Shown: positions 1-10,428 of the stretch, in pieces
Layout: every line of letters starts with the position of its first letter
Position numbering within the stretch: position 1 is the stretch's first letter
Source of the DNA: Eublepharis macularius
Taxonomy: Eukaryota; Chordata; Lepidosauria; Squamata; Eublepharidae
Reading direction: 5' to 3'
Length of the DNA stretch: 64,000 nucleotides
Assembly: GCF_028583425.1 (NCBI RefSeq)
Contig: NC_072801.1
Location: forward strand, 11,180,001-11,244,000
Position numbers and translations under genes: made by a program
The notes under the pieces: model-generated
What the model was told of the DNA's origin: nothing
Database searches by the model: none
What the model saw: the letters and a program-made list of their open reading frames with translations, nothing else

Positions 1-361
1 CGTGGTCTCCTCGCACACATCTGCTCTAGTGTGCACTTTTGTTAAAAATCAGCCTTTATCCCACCAGGCCCCATCTACACTCCCTGAAGCAGCAGCAGTG
101 GCGGCTCAGGTAGCCTCACCTATGCCTTGCATCACCAATATACCTGCCAGCCAAGAGGCCACTGCCAAGGATGGATCTCTTCGGTGCCAGGCCTGAGGAC
201 AAGAGGGAGCCGAGGCAGAATCCTCTCCCTCTGCTCTACATAAAGGCCTCTGCTGTTCTTTCCAGTAGTTTCACTGTGGTCCTGCAGACACCGCCCCCCC
301 CCCCCTGCTCCACAGAAACACGGTTTGAGAGTCATGGCATTTCAAGGGAAGGAGACCTTAC

Positions 362-3300
362 CGTTCTCTCCGTGATAATTCCCTGGGGCCCTCCAGGTCT
401 ATCTGAGTGACTTTTTTGGCAGTCTGTGCAACACGATTGGGATTCTCAATGTCTATCATGCCTTCCACTCCTTTGTGCTTTGGCTGCAATTGAATAACAG
501 GACAGGCATTCATGCACCCCAGCTCCTTGTGACTGGGAAGGGGTGCGCAGGGATAGTCACCCCGGTCCTCTTAATTCCGGCCGCTGATCACAGCCGTTCC
601 ACCAATCAGGCAGGTACGGCGCATACCCTTTTGTGTATGAGACTGAAAGCTCTGCCTTTCCCAAAGGCTTTGGCTTTCAGATCTCTGGGCTTGTTCTGGG
701 GTGTACCCAGCCATGAATATCGGACACAGCTTAAGTAAAATTATATTTGTTAGATTTAAGGAGTGTTTGCAGAAGCACAAAGCACTCTTATACAGGCATA
801 AAACAAAGACACCTTACTGCTGCTACATAAAATTCTGCTTATCTAAAACTTAAGAACTTGCTACCTAGCATCTCTGGTTGGCATCCATTTGTTGCTCATC
901 TTACCCATCTGGTAGAATGTGTGCCCCTTCCATGCCTAGTTGGTCTGGCATAGGGATATGCTGAAGTGGAAGAGCAGGGAAGGGAACTGGGTGAGCAGAG
1001 AAGCCATCTTTTCTAGGATTCAGCAACCACCCAGCAACTCTAGAGCCAAACAGGGCCAAGCTGTTAATTAGCATTTCAGCTGTGTGAAAATCCAGGGACT
1101 GCAGACAAAGCCTCTGTGAGAACAACCTCCCAAGGTCAAATTAGGGGGGAACTCAGAGACTGCTCTGCAGGTGTTACTCATCAGCCCATCCAGCACATCT
1201 CTGAGCCAGGCCAGAATCCCAACAGCACTCACAGCTCGTTTTCACCAAAATCTGGGTTTCTTCCTTACAGGGTGTAGAACACATCACACGTGATGCCTGG
1301 GGCCTCACTCTGCCCAAATGATCACCAAGGCTCAGCACTGCAGGACTCCATGTCTTAAAACAAGGAGCAGACAACGCCTTCCATCTGCGGGCTGGGTTTT
1401 CCCAGCCCAGAGGGTTGAGACAGGGGAACACAAGAGGCCGCTGCATCCCAAAGCATCCTGGCTGGAGGGCAGCCGCTGACTCCAAACTGAGGAGCCCGGC
1501 AGGAGCTCCTTTGGGGGGAAACCCTCCAGAGAAATGAACACCTGCCATGGGAGAAGTGCTCTCTTATTCTCTGGATCTGCTCTGGGGAGCAGGTCAGAAA
1601 ACACAAGCCAGGGGCCAAAGACAGTCACCGGTTGGCCATTGCTGGCCGATGATCTGCACAGCACCTGGTCCTATGTGCAATCGAGCCCTTACACAGGAGA
1701 TAGAGGGCTGCGTCACATGTCACAGTAAAAGTATATACGTTACAGGCCAAAAACAAAACAAAACACACGGTCCTTTGATTGCATATAGATGCTCCAGTGC
1801 ATACACTTCCTCCCGTGTAACCTCACAAAAAGCCTCACACAGTACAGGGCAGAGCAAAGATACATGCAGTACAAAGAGAACTTTCCTGCTAAATTTATCA
1901 TGTGTAAAGCAGACCAGAAGAATATATACACCCCCCCACACTCCATGCCTCTGTAGACAGAAGAGCACCTTCACCCCTGTACGAAAGGGCTGTGGAGTCA
2001 TGATATGCATGCACTGCTTGTGACACAGCCCACATAAAAAAATCCCTCCCTCCCTCTCCTTCTCTCCTGTTCTTGACACTGTTCTGGACACAATAAATTC
2101 CCTAGAGGTGGTTCAACAGCAGATGGTAAACAGCTTTGAGGTGCAGAAACCTTTGCAAGAGCTTTAGCACTGGGCCAAAGGACAGGTGAGAGTTAGGTGC
2201 AACATGTGCTTGTCTTCTAGGTATCATCCCTACCTGGTAATCTTCATCCTCCTCCTCCTCGCTGTCATCAGAATCTAGTGATTTCTTGTCCTTTTTGGGC
2301 TCTGCTGATGCCCCGTCACCTCCCTCCTCCTGCTCTGCTGCCTCCTCCTCCTCCTGCAGAAGTTAAGTACATTACCATGGTTCAAAGGATCACTGGGATA
2401 TTGCTGACAGACTGTCAAGGGCTGGAGACAGTCAAATGCCAACAGCTGAAGAAGAAATAAGCCATGGGCTCAAAAGAGGGCCCACCAGAGACAGATCAGT
2501 TCCTTCCGAGACAGTCCGGGTTCACTGGAAATGCCTAGAGATATATAAAGCTAAAACACAAAGAATTATGATTTTCCAGATGGGAACCTGAGCAGTTCTA
2601 AAAGCAACCTTGCAAGCCCATGGCAGAGGAGGCATTTTTATTGGGCACCAGACATGCCTCCTTATTTAAAACTCCTAATAGTTTTGCTTTTTGACTGGAA
2701 GGGTCCCACAAAGCGGCTTGTAGCCACAGGTTAAAGAGAACCAAACATCATACAAGAAGAGACCAATGAGGAGATTGAGGGGGGACATGATTGCTCTCTT
2801 TAAGTATTTGAAAGGCTGTCATTTGGAGGAGGGCAGGGAGCTGTTCCAGTTGGCGGCAGAGGGTAGGACCCGAAACAATGGGTTTAAATTACATGCACAA
2901 AGGTACTGGCTGGATATTAGGAAGAACTTTTTCATGGTCAGAGTAGTTCAAAAGTGGAATCAGCTGCCTAGGGAGGTGGTGAGCTCCCCCTCACTGGCAG
3001 TTTTCAAGAAGAGGCTGGATGAATATTTGTCAGAGTTGCTTTAGGCTGATCCTGCATTGGGCAGGGGGTTGGACTAGATGGTTTGTAGGGCCCCTTCCAA
3101 CTCTATGATTCTAGAACAATGGATAGTAGGATTGTGTGGGTCTGTCCTGTTCACATTTCTATTTTCCCAGCATAAAGGAAAACAAACTGAAAAAACTAAA
3201 AAGACTAGTCCCCGCTTGACTTAATTCATTCGTCCCCCAAAGCCTCTGGACAAGACTGGCTGGACCTGGCTCCTCAAGGCCAACTCTCTCCAGGGAAGGA

Positions 3301-6300
3301 ACTCCCCAGTTTTGGAGCTGCCACCCTGTGAGCAACTTCTTGCAGTGGCACTTCCACAGACAAGCTAAGCTTACAGGAAGGCTCACTGGGCAGAAGACAA
3401 GGAAGTCCTCTGCATCCCTCTCTACTAGCTCAAGGAATGTACGAAATCTAGGAGGGCTTACCTTGGCCTTCTGTTTTTCTGCTTGGAGCTGGGCGTCGAT
3501 CTCCTCAGGGCTCGTGTACTGCCTTGCGCGGCCCTTGTGGCCTCCTTTTCTCCCTGCAAGTAAAGAGCAGTCTAGCAAAGGATTCCATTTGGGAGTTACT
3601 GTCCCTGCCTCACCCACGGCCATCCAATAAGCACTGAGCTCTGCCACGGTCTTCAGTTCAGCGGAAGCCATGGATGGCCAAAAAGACAAATCACATCAGG
3701 GTGGATTTGATTTAAATCAAACTGATTTAAATCACGATTTAAATCACTAGTCATTAAGGCTTGATTTAAATCATAGTTTTCTACATAAAGACTAATTCTT
3801 GCTGGTATAACTTTAATATGCAAGTAGATGCCTGCCTTACCGATAGGTAAAGGAACTTCATTAAAGTATTCCCAAACTGGGTCTCTTTTACGGCCTGCTG
3901 CCATTATAGGTTTCTTCCTCCAAGGAAAGAATGTGATAAACCTCAGGTCATACACACAAAAGATCCAAAGACTTGTGCAGTATTGTGCTCAAAAAGTTTC
4001 ACTTTCATTTTGTACTGCTTGCCCCTCCCTCCTCACACTTAGTTTCTTCTTGTGCAGATCTATTCCACTCCAAACAATCAGAAAAATATTGTTTCTATTC
4101 ACTGAACTTCTTGAAACTTAGCACTGGAGGGGTTGATTCTGTCTTCATAGGTTTGTAGAACAATAGGATTAAGGTCTTTTTCTCAACTCTGTTCATGTTA
4201 TAACATTTTTGCTGTGAAGAAGAGGCATGTGATCTCTGCTGAGCTGACACAAATTCACTTTTGAGAACTGCAAAACCAAGCATCTGTGATAACATCTTGT
4301 AGGCAGAGAAACTGCCCAATAATCTTACAAAAACCTCTGGAAGAGCATGACATTGTGAATGGATTAATGGAATTTATTTACCAAAAAAATTAAACATATA
4401 CAGCCTTATTCTACATAATTAAAAACTAATCTTTATTTCATGACGGAATAACCTTTGGATGGTAATATATTTTCCTCAAAAAGCATTTTATTTAAAAAAA
4501 TCCGATTTAAATTTAAAAAATCCGATTTAAATTAAAAAATCCGATTTTTTTGATTTTTTTAAAAAAATCATTGATTTTTATCCACCCTGAATCACATCAA
4601 GCCTGAAATTTCCCTAGAAGCTAAAATGACAAAACTGAGGCTATTGTATTTTAGTCACATCATGAGAAGACAACTCTCAGGAAAAGTCAATAATGCTAGG
4701 AGAAGTGAAAGGCAGTAGGAAAAGAGGAAGACCTAAAACGAGATGGCTGGACTCAATAAGAGAAGCCACGTCCTCCAGTCTGCAAGATCTGAGCAAGTCT
4801 GTTAATGGTAGAATGTTCTGGAAGTCTTTCCTTCGTAGGGTTGCCATAGGTTGGAGGCAACTTGATGGCATATAACACACAAGGTAGGCGGCAGAAGTAG
4901 TTTTCAAACTATAAAATACATGTTAAACTGTCACACAGTCCTAAACGTGAGAGGCTACGGAGCCAGAAAAGGGTACCCACCAAGTAATTGCTAGGGTGGC
5001 CCTCGACTGGAGTCCAGGTAAGTGCCCCTCATTAGGGCTTCACCACCCACAGGAAAGCACTGCAGGGTAGAAAAGCTCAGACTCCATGAGAAAGACACAA
5101 GACCTTAGGTTAAATTCACAAGCTCTGCCACTTGGGGGACCTGGCTGGTTCTCCTAACCCTCACCCAGTCGAGTCTGGAGGGAAGTCTAAGGTGCAGCGG
5201 TCGACAGAGCCACACGTTCAGAGCCTTACTCTGCACCAGTCAGCGAATGAGTCAGTCTGTGAACCTCCCGCCCCCCACCCCGCCCCCGCATGCTGCTGCC
5301 TGACTCACGCTCTGGGCTGGAGCCCAACTGCAAACTCTGCAGCTGCTCCCTACACTCAGCCGCCCATGCAGGGCATCACAGAAACACACTATGAAGGCAT
5401 CACAGAAGCGCGTGAGCCATGGGTGGGGACTGAGGTCTACCCTTATCCTGGCTCTACCGGCCCGTATCAAGGAAATACACCCTCTGCAACATTCATCTAG
5501 GATTCAGTGTGGTGGAAAACTTGTGTCTGCACCCTAGCACTTCAAAATGCAAGTGGTCATTCATGTAATAAAGGGCACCCCCATACCAAAAATAAAAAGT
5601 TCCACGCACATAAAAAACTAGCGTGTCAAGGAGTAAGCCAGAACAACCACAGTGAAAAGGACCCCATTAAAAAGCTACTGACTAGTAAAAAAAACACAAC
5701 AGCAATACCCACATGTAAATGATCATAAAAATACATACAAGACAGTGTAATGTACACTGATCAATACATACAAAGAACAATTGATATGACCATGAGAGCG
5801 CAGTAAGTATATTGTAGAACAAGCGAACACATACTGAACAATGGATGTAACTACACTGAATGACATTTACTGCTGAGGAGGACAGAAATACATGTGGGTC
5901 TGTATAATCTACGTTCATTTACATTCACTGTATTTATTTACTTCATTTATAGTCTGCCTTACCTCCCAATGGGGACCCAAAGTGGCTCTCCTCGCCTCCA
6001 TTTTATCCATTTATTTACACTTTGATGTTACTGATTCTTTATGGCAATCAATTACCTTTACTGGGGCCCCTTCCTCTGTGAGTTGTTCGGTTTTCCAGAG
6101 AGCCCCCCCCCCCCATTTTCATGTATTGTTATTTTTCTGAAAATAGGACAGATCTACCCACACCACAAACAAGCCATTCTGCCTACAGTATAGGGATAGG
6201 GGAAGACGGCAAAAGAGAATGTGATTAATTAAGCTTCGGAGCAGAGACCGGGAACTTTCTGAGCAAAATGTGTTCAGTTTGTATTCATCTGTCCCCATTT

Positions 6301-8926
6301 CCACATCCATGCTTTTAATCCAGGGGAGCAGCGGACAGTCCACACATGGACCAGGAAGCTAATTCGGAAGAGTCTTGGATGCTGGCTACCATCCTCCAGA
6401 ATCTCAGCTTTCATTTGAGGCCGCTAAATTTGTCTCTCTCCTAGCGAAGGAGGACAGGCAGATCGCTGCATCTTCTGGCACAAATGTAAGCTACACTGTG
6501 TTGTGCTCTCTGATGCTACTGGATTGTGCAGAAGACAATAACTATGAGCAGTGAATGGAGCTCCTTAACAGAGACTTTTACATGCAGCACAGGAACATTT
6601 AAGTTTGGATTTAATCCAGCTCTGCCAAGCCTGTGGGGTTTTGTGGTGCTGAACAAGCAGTTTACATTTCTTTCAAAGGATTTCCCATCCCTCATGGACG
6701 TATACAATCCCAGCTCTCTTCCTGTCAAACATCTAGTGTTGCAGGAGGGACGTGTGCTCCACACAGAGAAATACAGGTTCTGGCACAGCATGCCTTAGAG
6801 AAAGGTGTGCTGGCAGCATCCCTTGGGAAGAGTCCAATGTGGGTGCGGCAGCCTGACTCGCTAGTTCATTCATCACTGTTACCCATGCTGCAGTGAGGGG
6901 AGCTCCTCACTAAAGCGGGACAAGCCCAGTCATGTCTCCATCAGTACCCAACAAGGTCAGCTTCAAACCAAAGCTATCTTTCCCACACTGCTTTTCTTTC
7001 CCCCGGCTTCAGGGTTACCAGTTCGAACCCCCTCAGCCACACAGCCCTCTGAGGCACAAACCCAGGCTTACTTTTGACTACTTGTTCAATTAAGGCAACC
7101 CAGACTCAAATGACAAACAATGGATCCAGTTTAAATATACATAACTGCAATGACACCAGCTTGAACAGAGTCACACACCAATAGTTTAAAGATGGGAAAA
7201 AAAACTACTTATCTGATGGACAGATTGTTGCAGTGGTTAAAAAGTTGGACTAAGATCTGGGAAACCCAGGTTCAAATCCCCCCTCTGACATGGAAGCTGG
7301 TGAGGTGATCTTGGGCCAGTCACACACACTGTCAGCCTAACCTACCTCACAGGGTAGTTGTGAGGACAAATGAAGGAAAGAATGTACAACATTGCCAATT
7401 GTGGAGAGAACAGGGGAATAAATGACGTGAATAAAAGCAATCACTAAGAGCCATTACATGGCCTAAGAGCAAAGGATACACACTGATAGCCCACCATATG
7501 ATCTCCAAAACTGGCACATGTTCACTGGCTGCATTAGTTAATGTGTCCTCTTGATCCTCCATCTGCTTGTACTGCAAGAAAAGCTACTGGCATATGGAAT
7601 AAATCTTTGTAAGAACAAAGACTAAACCCTTCCAAGAGCTTCTCTACAATGCTGTAGTAATCTACTATGCTAATCTTGCAGGGACCTATTCTCAACCTGG
7701 GTTTTTGAATCTTCCCAAGAATTATCCAGCTTTCCCCCATAAAGTCTTGTCAACATACATTCAGACTAGATCTCTGGGGAGCCAACCCATTTCAAATAGT
7801 GAGAAAGGTTTAAGTTACATTGCTTTTCCTTGGCAAGCTGAAGATGGGTTGTTTCTGTTTAGTTTCTGGAAACTCATTACTTTCCCAACTCTCATCAATA
7901 CCTCTTTTGAAGAACACTGTTGTTTCATTCCCTTGGGGCTCCACCCTCAGATCCATGAACTCATTTGACTGAAGTGTACCACTGACTGAAGTGTATCATA
8001 CAATCATGTCAAGAAAACCTCTTCTGGCTGTATTTTATTTATTTACTTCATTAGCCTTTCTCCCCAAGAGGGACCCAAAGCAGCTTACAGTGTTCTGCTC
8101 TCCTCCTCCAATTTACCTTCACAACAACCCTGTGAGGTGGACAAGGCTGAGTATGGCCCAGGGTCACCCAGTGAGCTTCCTTGACAGAGCAGGGATTCAA
8201 ATCTGGGTCTTCCAGATCTTAGTCTAACACTGTAACCACTACACCAAGGTCGCTTTCATTATACATGATGAAACTCTTTGTTCCAACATCACCTTATATA
8301 AAGAAGCCAATACATTTAAAAAAAAACACCAGTTTTCCATGATTCAAATACTTTCCGTATACGTGGAACGAGGCACTTGCAAGAACACACTAGTTTCCTG
8401 CACATTTTGACCCGTGATAATCACTCCACCTCACCCATGTGCTTCAGTATAGGCAGAGAAGCTCTTCCTATACATTTTGAGGCTGTCAGGGACAAAATAA
8501 TAAAACCCTGTAGGATCAAAACAAGGGTCCATCCAAGAAGAGCTAGCCAGACACCCACCAGCACAACTTTCCGCCCCTAAAATTCTTGTCTCAACCCAAC
8601 CAAGTATGCAGAACCTCGTCTGCAGAACCCCTCCGTAGAAGCTCCTTTCAAAAGCCAGAAGCAAAATGTCGCCTACGGAACTCCCCGCCACAATACAATG
8701 CCGAGAAGCAACGCCCCCAGCCGAGCGCGTTTGGGATACTTGATTGACAGAGAAGGGAAGAAAGATTGTGCAACTCAGTCTCGGTATTCCAGAGACAGCA
8801 AGAAACGGGCGCACGCTTTCGCCCTCCCCAGGGAGACCCCAAAGCCGGTGCCCCCCGCCTGTCCCAGCAGGCAACGAGGCCTCAACCGGCTGCTCTTCGC
8901 ACCGGCCCTTCCTCACCTTTGGGCAT
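362..8926 (-). CDS. PDAP1: PDAP1, 28 kDa PDGF-associated phosphoprotein, 5' part (partial)
   Basis: Four coding exons are seen on the minus strand: 8926-8917 (start, 10 nt), 3553-3462, 2353-2234 and 483-362. All have GT donors and AG acceptors and keep frame. The product begins [15 protein letters not shown], runs through [17 protein letters not shown], an acidic stretch (EEEE ... [14 protein letters not shown]) and [15 protein letters not shown], ending at the SRRER segment. This is the conserved family sequence. PDAP1 is a small, very charged, casein-kinase-II-type phosphoprotein reported to bind PDGF; the acidic serine cluster fits such phosphorylation. Mammalian PDAP1 starts MPKGGRKGG, so this copy has one glycine fewer at the exon 1/2 junction. 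The last exons must lie left of base 1. It shares a divergent promoter with BUD31. Intron 1 (3554-8916) holds BovB, hAT and SINE copies. Identification is firm; only the 3' end is missing. Confidence 0.95.
2760..3116 (+). mobile_element. CR1-type LINE, 3' end fragment
   Basis: A 92-codon open frame (2766-3044) encodes the C-terminal end of a non-LTR reverse-transcriptase protein ([35 protein letters not shown]). The 3' UTR ends in CCTTCCAACTCTATGATTCTA-like sequence, the CR1 type of 3' end. It is 5'-truncated, as usual for CR1, and lies in PDAP1 intron 2. Confidence 0.85.
3655..4882 (+). mobile_element. RTE/BovB LINE 3' end, split by a hAT element
   Basis: Two pieces, 3655-3696 and 4598-4882, read as one BovB 3' end. 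Residues such as [35 protein letters not shown] and [10 protein letters not shown] match the BovB C-terminus, followed by the typical CTTGATGGCA...AACACAC end. A hAT element (3697-4589) with its target duplication sits between them. BovB is abundant in squamates and supplies the tail that Sauria SINEs use. Confidence 0.8.
3697..4589 (-). mobile_element. hAT DNA transposon, non-autonomous, with intact target duplication
   Basis: The ends are CAGGGTGGAT... and ...ATCCACCCTG (terminal inverted repeats). The flanking 8 bp AATCACAT occurs at 3689-3696 and 4590-4597, the 8-bp duplication typical of hAT. The terminal zones are runs of GATTTAAATC-like sequence. On the minus strand around 3800-3910 a short frame reads [13 protein letters not shown], which resembles the start of a BED zinc finger, so this looks like a deleted copy of an autonomous hAT. 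Confidence 0.88.
5935..6012 (-). mobile_element. CORE/MIR-like tRNA SINE, 3' fragment
   Basis: TTTATTTACTTCATTTATAG followed by CCCAATGGGGACCCAAAG matches the end of the longer copies at 8035-8258 and 23190-23400. Only the tail part is present. Confidence 0.55.
7213..7425 (+). mobile_element. CORE/MIR-like tRNA-derived SINE
   Basis: A tRNA-like head (GCAGTGGTTAAAAAGTTGGA, then CCAGGTTCAAATCCC as box B) is followed by TTGGGCCAGTCACACACACT and ACCTACCTCACAGGGT...GTTGTGAGGA, the body shared by MIR-like SINEs. It lies in PDAP1 intron 1. Confidence 0.75.
8035..8258 (-). mobile_element. CORE/MIR-like tRNA-derived SINE
   Basis: This is the reverse complement of the 7213 copy. It reads TTTATTTACTTCATTAGCC..., CACAACAACCCTGTGAGGT, GGGTCACCCAGTGAGCTTCC, then the inverted box B GGGATTCAAATCTGGGTC and GTAACCACTACACCA at its tRNA head. 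Confidence 0.75.
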
Positions 8927-9620
8927 AACGAAGACGAGCACAGCGGCAGCGCTCCCACCGGCCAGCGAATCTCCCCTCACACCACCTGCCTCGCTTCCAC
9001 ACCAGCCGAGGGCCGACCCGGAACCGGAAACGACCATCCGCCGCCGCTATGCACAGTCTTTCTCCCTTCCCGCCCGCTAAACCCAAGTACGCACGCGCGC
9101 TAAATCGCGGGGCCCCAGGAAAGGGGGGCGGCCCGATATTGCCTGATTAAAAATAAGAAGAAGAAACAGCTCGATTCTACATCAATTCTTCTCCTCTACA
9201 GGAGAGTTACTTCTCTGTACGAGAAGAATATTTTTAGCCTTTAATTTGGCAAAGAGGCAAAGGGTCTTTTTAAAAATAATAATCCGGCAACGTGGAAGAC
9301 ATGCTCGAGAAGGCCCTGAGAGACGTCACTGGGCGGCGACAGAACGCTGCGAAGAGACGGAAGAGAGCCGAGAGAACGGGCGTCTTAAAGGCGTAGGAGC
9401 CCCCCCCCCCTCGCTCTCGTTCTCTCTCGGCTCTTCGTCGGGACGGGGCGGGGCCGAGCGGAGCTTCCGTGAGGCGGAGAGTCCCCAGGAGCCGGAGCAG
9501 AGGTCTGTTGCTTTTCCTGTTAATTGTCACTTCGGCTTTGCTTCCGCCAGGGACGCGGCAGTAGGAATCCGACCCGTGGTCCTGTTCTCCATCGCAGGCC
9601 TCATTTGCGGCGCTCCTGCT
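8590..9620. promoter_or_regulatory. CpG-rich divergent promoter, PDAP1 / BUD31
   Basis: This stretch is GC- and CpG-dense compared with the AT-rich introns on each side and separates the PDAP1 start codon (8926, minus) from the BUD31 first coding exon (10429, plus). It includes an ACGTCAC half-CRE near 9322-9330. No TATA box is obvious. BUD31 probably has a non-coding first exon near 9.45-9.6 kb, because its start codon lies just inside an exon that begins after an AG at 10410. The exact start sites cannot be read from sequence. Confidence 0.65.
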
Positions 9621-9984
9621 GATCTTCCAGTCCGTGCCGAACGTAAAAATAGGGCTGGGTAACCTCAGTTTTGGCCTGGTAGTTAAAACCGGGAGAAAGA
9701 TGCTTGGGCAAGGCCTTGAAAGCAAAGGTTTTTGGAAATACTGCTTCTCTGTGGGGTTAGGCCAGCTTGCTTTATTTCATTTGTGGATAAGGGGTAGCGT
9801 TGGTTTGGTGCTGTCTTGTCTTGAGGATAATAACACACATTGTAAACTGCTCTGAGTGGGCCTTGTCCAGAAAGGTGGTGTGTAAAATTATTATTATTGT
9901 TGTTGTTGTTGTTGTTATTGAAAGGGGGAGAAACTTGGATTTAGTTCCTTCTAAGAGCTGATAGCTTCCCAGATCTAACTAGAT

Positions 9985-10185
9985 TAAGACTTACTGGTAG
10001 AGCATCCACTTCCAATGCAAAAAGTCCCATTTTTTCCACTGGCATCTGCAGTTAAAGGGATCCAGTAGAAGTTGTTGTGAAGGACTGAAACCCTGGAGAG
10101 CCACACTGCCTGTTAAAGTAAGTAATCCTGACCTCACAGGACAACGGGCTGATTCAGTGGAAAGCAACTTAATGTGTTCTTGTTC
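9985..10185 (+). mobile_element. tRNA-Ala-type SINE, degraded
   Basis: CTGGTAGAGCATCCACTTCC...TGGCATCTGCAGTTAAAGG, ACCCTGGAGAGCCACACTGCC and GCTGATTCAGTGG align with the better copies at 11876, 20396 and 40525. It is in BUD31 intron 1. Confidence 0.6.
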
Positions 10186-10428
10186 ACAAGAAGAAAAAGA
10201 TGACATGTGATAGACAGGTTTTTTCACTTCTGTCTGATAAGCTGGTCCACCTTCCTTTGCATTGCTTCATCCTGGGCAAATCTCTTTGATTCCCATCCTG
10301 TTATCCCATTTCCTTAGTTCTAGGACACTGAATACTGCGCACAGGTAATCTAGAGGCACCTTTCTTTAGTACCAATACAAACTTGACAACTATTTTTCTT
10401 GCTTGTGCAGTTCCTTTTTCCTCCTGAG

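Noticed and set aside
3159-3689. 176-codon frame on the minus strand containing PDAP1 exon 2
   Set aside because: Only 3462-3553 of it is exon; both splice sites are clear and the rest is intron read through.
8431-8958. 175-codon minus frame reading into the PDAP1 start region
   Set aside because: The conserved PDAP1 start ATGCCCAAAG is followed directly by a GTGAGG donor; the long frame is in another phase and unlike any known protein.
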